DNA of 64,000 bases from NCBI RefSeq assembly GCF_003946395.1, contig NZ_RHNZ01000015.1, forward strand, positions 1 through 64,000. Reading direction: 5' to 3'. Made by a program: the position numbers and the translations under genes. Source of the DNA: Levilactobacillus fuyuanensis. GTDB lineage: Bacteria > Bacillota > Bacilli > Lactobacillales > Lactobacillaceae. Shown here one piece after another: positions 62,076 through 64,000 of the stretch. The notes beneath the pieces were generated by a model that ran no database searches, was not told the DNA's origin, and saw only the letters and a program-made list of their open reading frames with translations. The first letter of the stretch is position 1, and each line of letters begins with the position of its first letter.

Positions 62076-62307
62076 GATAGTTCCTCCTCCCCGTTGGATA
62101 GAAAGTGGTGCGCCGTCGCCTAAAAGTTGTAAAACATTTATTCATTTAATTATTTCACCAATCATATGATAGCACGCTTATTAAGTTATTCAAACGATTA
62201 GGTCTCGCTGTTTTTCACTTGTGAAATTCATTCAATAATCTCCTCCTAAGCACCTGTTCACACACCTTACGCGATGCCATAATCATTCACAATTTTAAAA
62301 AAATAAA

Positions 62308-62331
62308 AGAGGCCACCCGTCAGTAGCCTCT
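62308..62331 (-). terminator. terminator of the second BspA-like gene
   Basis: AGAGGC-AC/GT-GCCTCT stem, followed on the minus strand by TTTTATTTTT. Bases 62076-62307 contain the leader of the first paralogue and no gene. Confidence 0.8.
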
Positions 62332-62344
62332 AAATAAATCCGTC

Positions 62345-64000
62345 TTATTGTGAAATAATTAATTTCTTGTTAGCGGTTACATATTGACCGTTCGTTAACA
62401 CAAATCGGGTCGTTTTACGATGCTTGACGATTCTTTTGACCCGTAATTGTTGCCCGTGCCGATAATGTTGCTGCTTACCCTTCAGTGACTTTTGGCGATA
62501 CCCATTCACCCCCTGCGGATTGATCACCTGCACCTTAGGTTGTTTCTTTGCGTAATAAACGGGAACCGTGTAGTGTCGGTTAGCTGTAAGGTATCCCGCC
62601 TTGCCAGCTGTCTTGGAGCGGTGATTAACATCACGTACCTTGTAGCGCAATTGCCCTGTCTTGCTAGTCGCGTATCCGGTGACCACAAACATCGGTCGAG
62701 CGTGACGTTTCTGTTTGGCATACCAGTGATGACGGGCCGTCGCACTGAAATTCTTGTCGCGATACAGCCCCACCTTCTTGGTCGCGTAAACCACGGTGGC
62801 GAGAGGTGCAATGCCATCTCCCCCGCCGCCCGTCACAAGGTCAGGCGCATAGTGGAAAACAACTCGCTGTGTCGTTGTCTTAAATGTGCCCGTTTGCTGA
62901 CCGACAGTACGGGTCAATTTGTACCCCGAGAATCCCAGCTTTGCGGCCTGATAGGTTGTCCCGAGCTCTCCCGTTAGGATCACGTCATCTGCTAGACGTT
63001 GTCCGCGCTCATTCAAGTACTGGACAGTTACCGGCTGGGATTCTTCAACCGGCGGGGTTATCGGCGGTGGCGTCACTGGGGGCGGAGTGACGGGCGGCAG
63101 CACCCGATCGACCGGTTCCCAGACGTACGTGTCTGGTTCCGTCAGCACCAGATTAGGGTCCCGCCTACCAATTCGAGAACCCGTATCGAACTTTTCACCG
63201 AGTGGATTCAGCACGGTGCCCTCACCAACGATTTGCCATTTACCGGTATAGGTCTCGTTCTTGGGTGGATCGGTTACGTTGTAGAATTTCCCCTGCTGCG
63301 CGCGTGGGCCCAAGGTTAACTGCCGCAAGCTCTTGGAACCATACAAGACGGACCCACTGTTACTCAGCGGATCAAACACAGGTAGATTCAGGATCTCAAC
63401 TCCCGAATCCGAAATCATCTGAGCCGCACTGGTCATCGCTGCGAATGTCGCCTTTTCAAAATTAATGACCTTCAACGCATGCGTGCTCGCCAACATCACG
63501 CTAGCCGCCGTCACCTTGTCCGTAATGAAGTTCGACACATCTAGTTCCTGTAGCCGAGAATTGGAAGCAAACATACCGGCCATATTCGTTGCCTGACGTG
63601 TATCGAGCTTGGAGACATCCATCGTAATCACATAATAATTTTCCGAAAACATATAGCTCATATTAGTCGTATGACTAGCATCGAGGCGTGTAAGCCCCAC
63701 ATATTCCTTGACCCTTTTTAAGCGTGCAAATGTGTTACTCGCGTCTACTGCTGCCACCACATCGCCGTCAAAAACAACGCGGGTAATCATTTCTGCCATC
63801 TGATTAAGCTCACTGAGCCACAAATTTGAACTGTTGTAATAGACGCGGGCCACGGCTTGTAGAAGCTGTCCCCGTCCTGAATCACCAGGCGTTGGCTCAT
63901 ACTCTGGAAACTGTCCAGCCCCTAAATGCAAGTCACCCGCATCAGTCAAATAGAAATTGACCGACCCAAATTTTCCTTGCGTCACAATCCCGGCGTTGGC
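62345..64000 (-). CDS. paralogous BspA/MucBP secreted protein, 5' end beyond window
   Basis: At least 551 residues, open to the window edge, so the signal peptide is missing. Domain order as in its neighbour: DUF285 repeats (DASHTTNMSYMF, LDTRQATNMAGMF), a Pro-rich VTPPPVTPPPIT linker absent from the neighbour, MucBP (VTVQYLNERGQRL ... FHYAPD) and the DUF5776-like end LTNGQYVTANKKLIISQ. The C-terminal 150 residues are most alike between the two. Tandem duplication followed by divergence is the simplest reading. Confidence 0.88.
   Translation of the reverse strand, partial: ANAGIVTQGKFGSVNFYLTDAGDLHLGAGQFPEYEPTPGDSGRGQLLQAVARVYYNSSNLWLSELNQMAEMITRVVFDGDVVAAVDASNTFARLKRVKEYVGLTRLDASHTTNMSYMFSENYYVITMDVSKLDTRQATNMAGMFASNSRLQELDVSNFITDKVTAASVMLASTHALKVINFEKATFAAMTSAAQMISDSGVEILNLPVFDPLSNSGSVLYGSKSLRQLTLGPRAQQGKFYNVTDPPKNETYTGKWQIVGEGTVLNPLGEKFDTGSRIGRRDPNLVLTEPDTYVWEPVDRVLPPVTPPPVTPPPITPPVEESQPVTVQYLNERGQRLADDVILTGELGTTYQAAKLGFSGYKLTRTVGQQTGTFKTTTQRVVFHYAPDLVTGGGGDGIAPLATVVYATKKVGLYRDKNFSATARHHWYAKQKRHARPMFVVTGYATSKTGQLRYKVRDVNHRSKTAGKAGYLTANRHYTVPVYYAKKQPKVQVINPQGVNGYRQKSLKGKQQHYRHGQQLRVKRIVKHRKTTRFVLTNGQYVTANKKLIISQ

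Overview
The window looks like chromosomal DNA from a Lactobacillaceae bacterium (Firmicutes). Evidence: strong AGGAGG ribosome sites, the tmRNA tag AKNNNNSYALAA, the ppx1-ppk-ppx2 polyphosphate operon, a cdaA-cdaR-glmM operon, NEAT/LPXTG surface proteins, and large secreted proteins with BspA-type repeats, a MucBP domain and a DUF5776-like tail. GC is moderate. Levilactobacillus or a close relative is my guess; the genus is inference.

Layout. 0-7.6 kb: a YfhO glycosyltransferase, glucose-6-phosphate isomerase, a GRP-family sugar transporter and an RlmI-like methyltransferase. 8-11.7 kb: a two-component system behind a possible attenuator, an IS200/IS605 element with intact tnpA and a shredded tnpB, and tmRNA. 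12-22.6 kb: NlpC/P60 hydrolase, M20 dipeptidase, ECF sigma/anti-sigma pair, fumarase, an AP2 protein, several small proteins, OsmC, MarR, a lipoprotein and LicD. 22.9-27.5 kb: polyphosphate operon. 28-34.2 kb: flavodoxin and an Isd-like haem-uptake cluster (three NEAT proteins plus an ABC transporter). 34.8-38.4 kb: a probable CcpA-controlled small RNA and a catabolic cluster (Gfo/Idh, VOC, UPF0303, AraC). 39.2-49.5 kb: cell envelope and amino-sugar block (tagH, GH73 glucosaminidase, nagB, glmS, glmM, cdaR, cdaA). 49.7-60.2 kb: DUF1361 protein, Na+/H+ antiporter, murB, exonuclease III, a DnaQ-like exonuclease, GNAT, tsaE, pta, ung and a LURP-one-like protein. 60.3-64 kb: two paralogous BspA/MucBP secreted proteins, the second running off the end.

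The most unusual feature is between the genes. Ten full copies and one internally deleted copy of an element of about 182-196 bp occupy the intergenic spaces. Each copy can fold into a four-stem cloverleaf. The stem sequences differ from copy to copy while base pairing is kept, and the tip of one hairpin keeps an ACCGC...GG loop. Many copies lie between a stop codon and that gene's terminator. A second dispersed hairpin family (38.7-39.1 and 50.4 kb) and a 107-bp tandem pair after ppx2 behave the same way. No tRNA, rRNA or CRISPR array was seen.

Genes that work together: GlmS, GlmM and NagB control the amino-sugar supply for peptidoglycan (MurB and GH73 act later), and nagB and glmS share operator-like half-sites. 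CdaA makes c-di-AMP under CdaR/GlmM control, and the Na+/H+ antiporter nearby is the kind of function c-di-AMP often affects.
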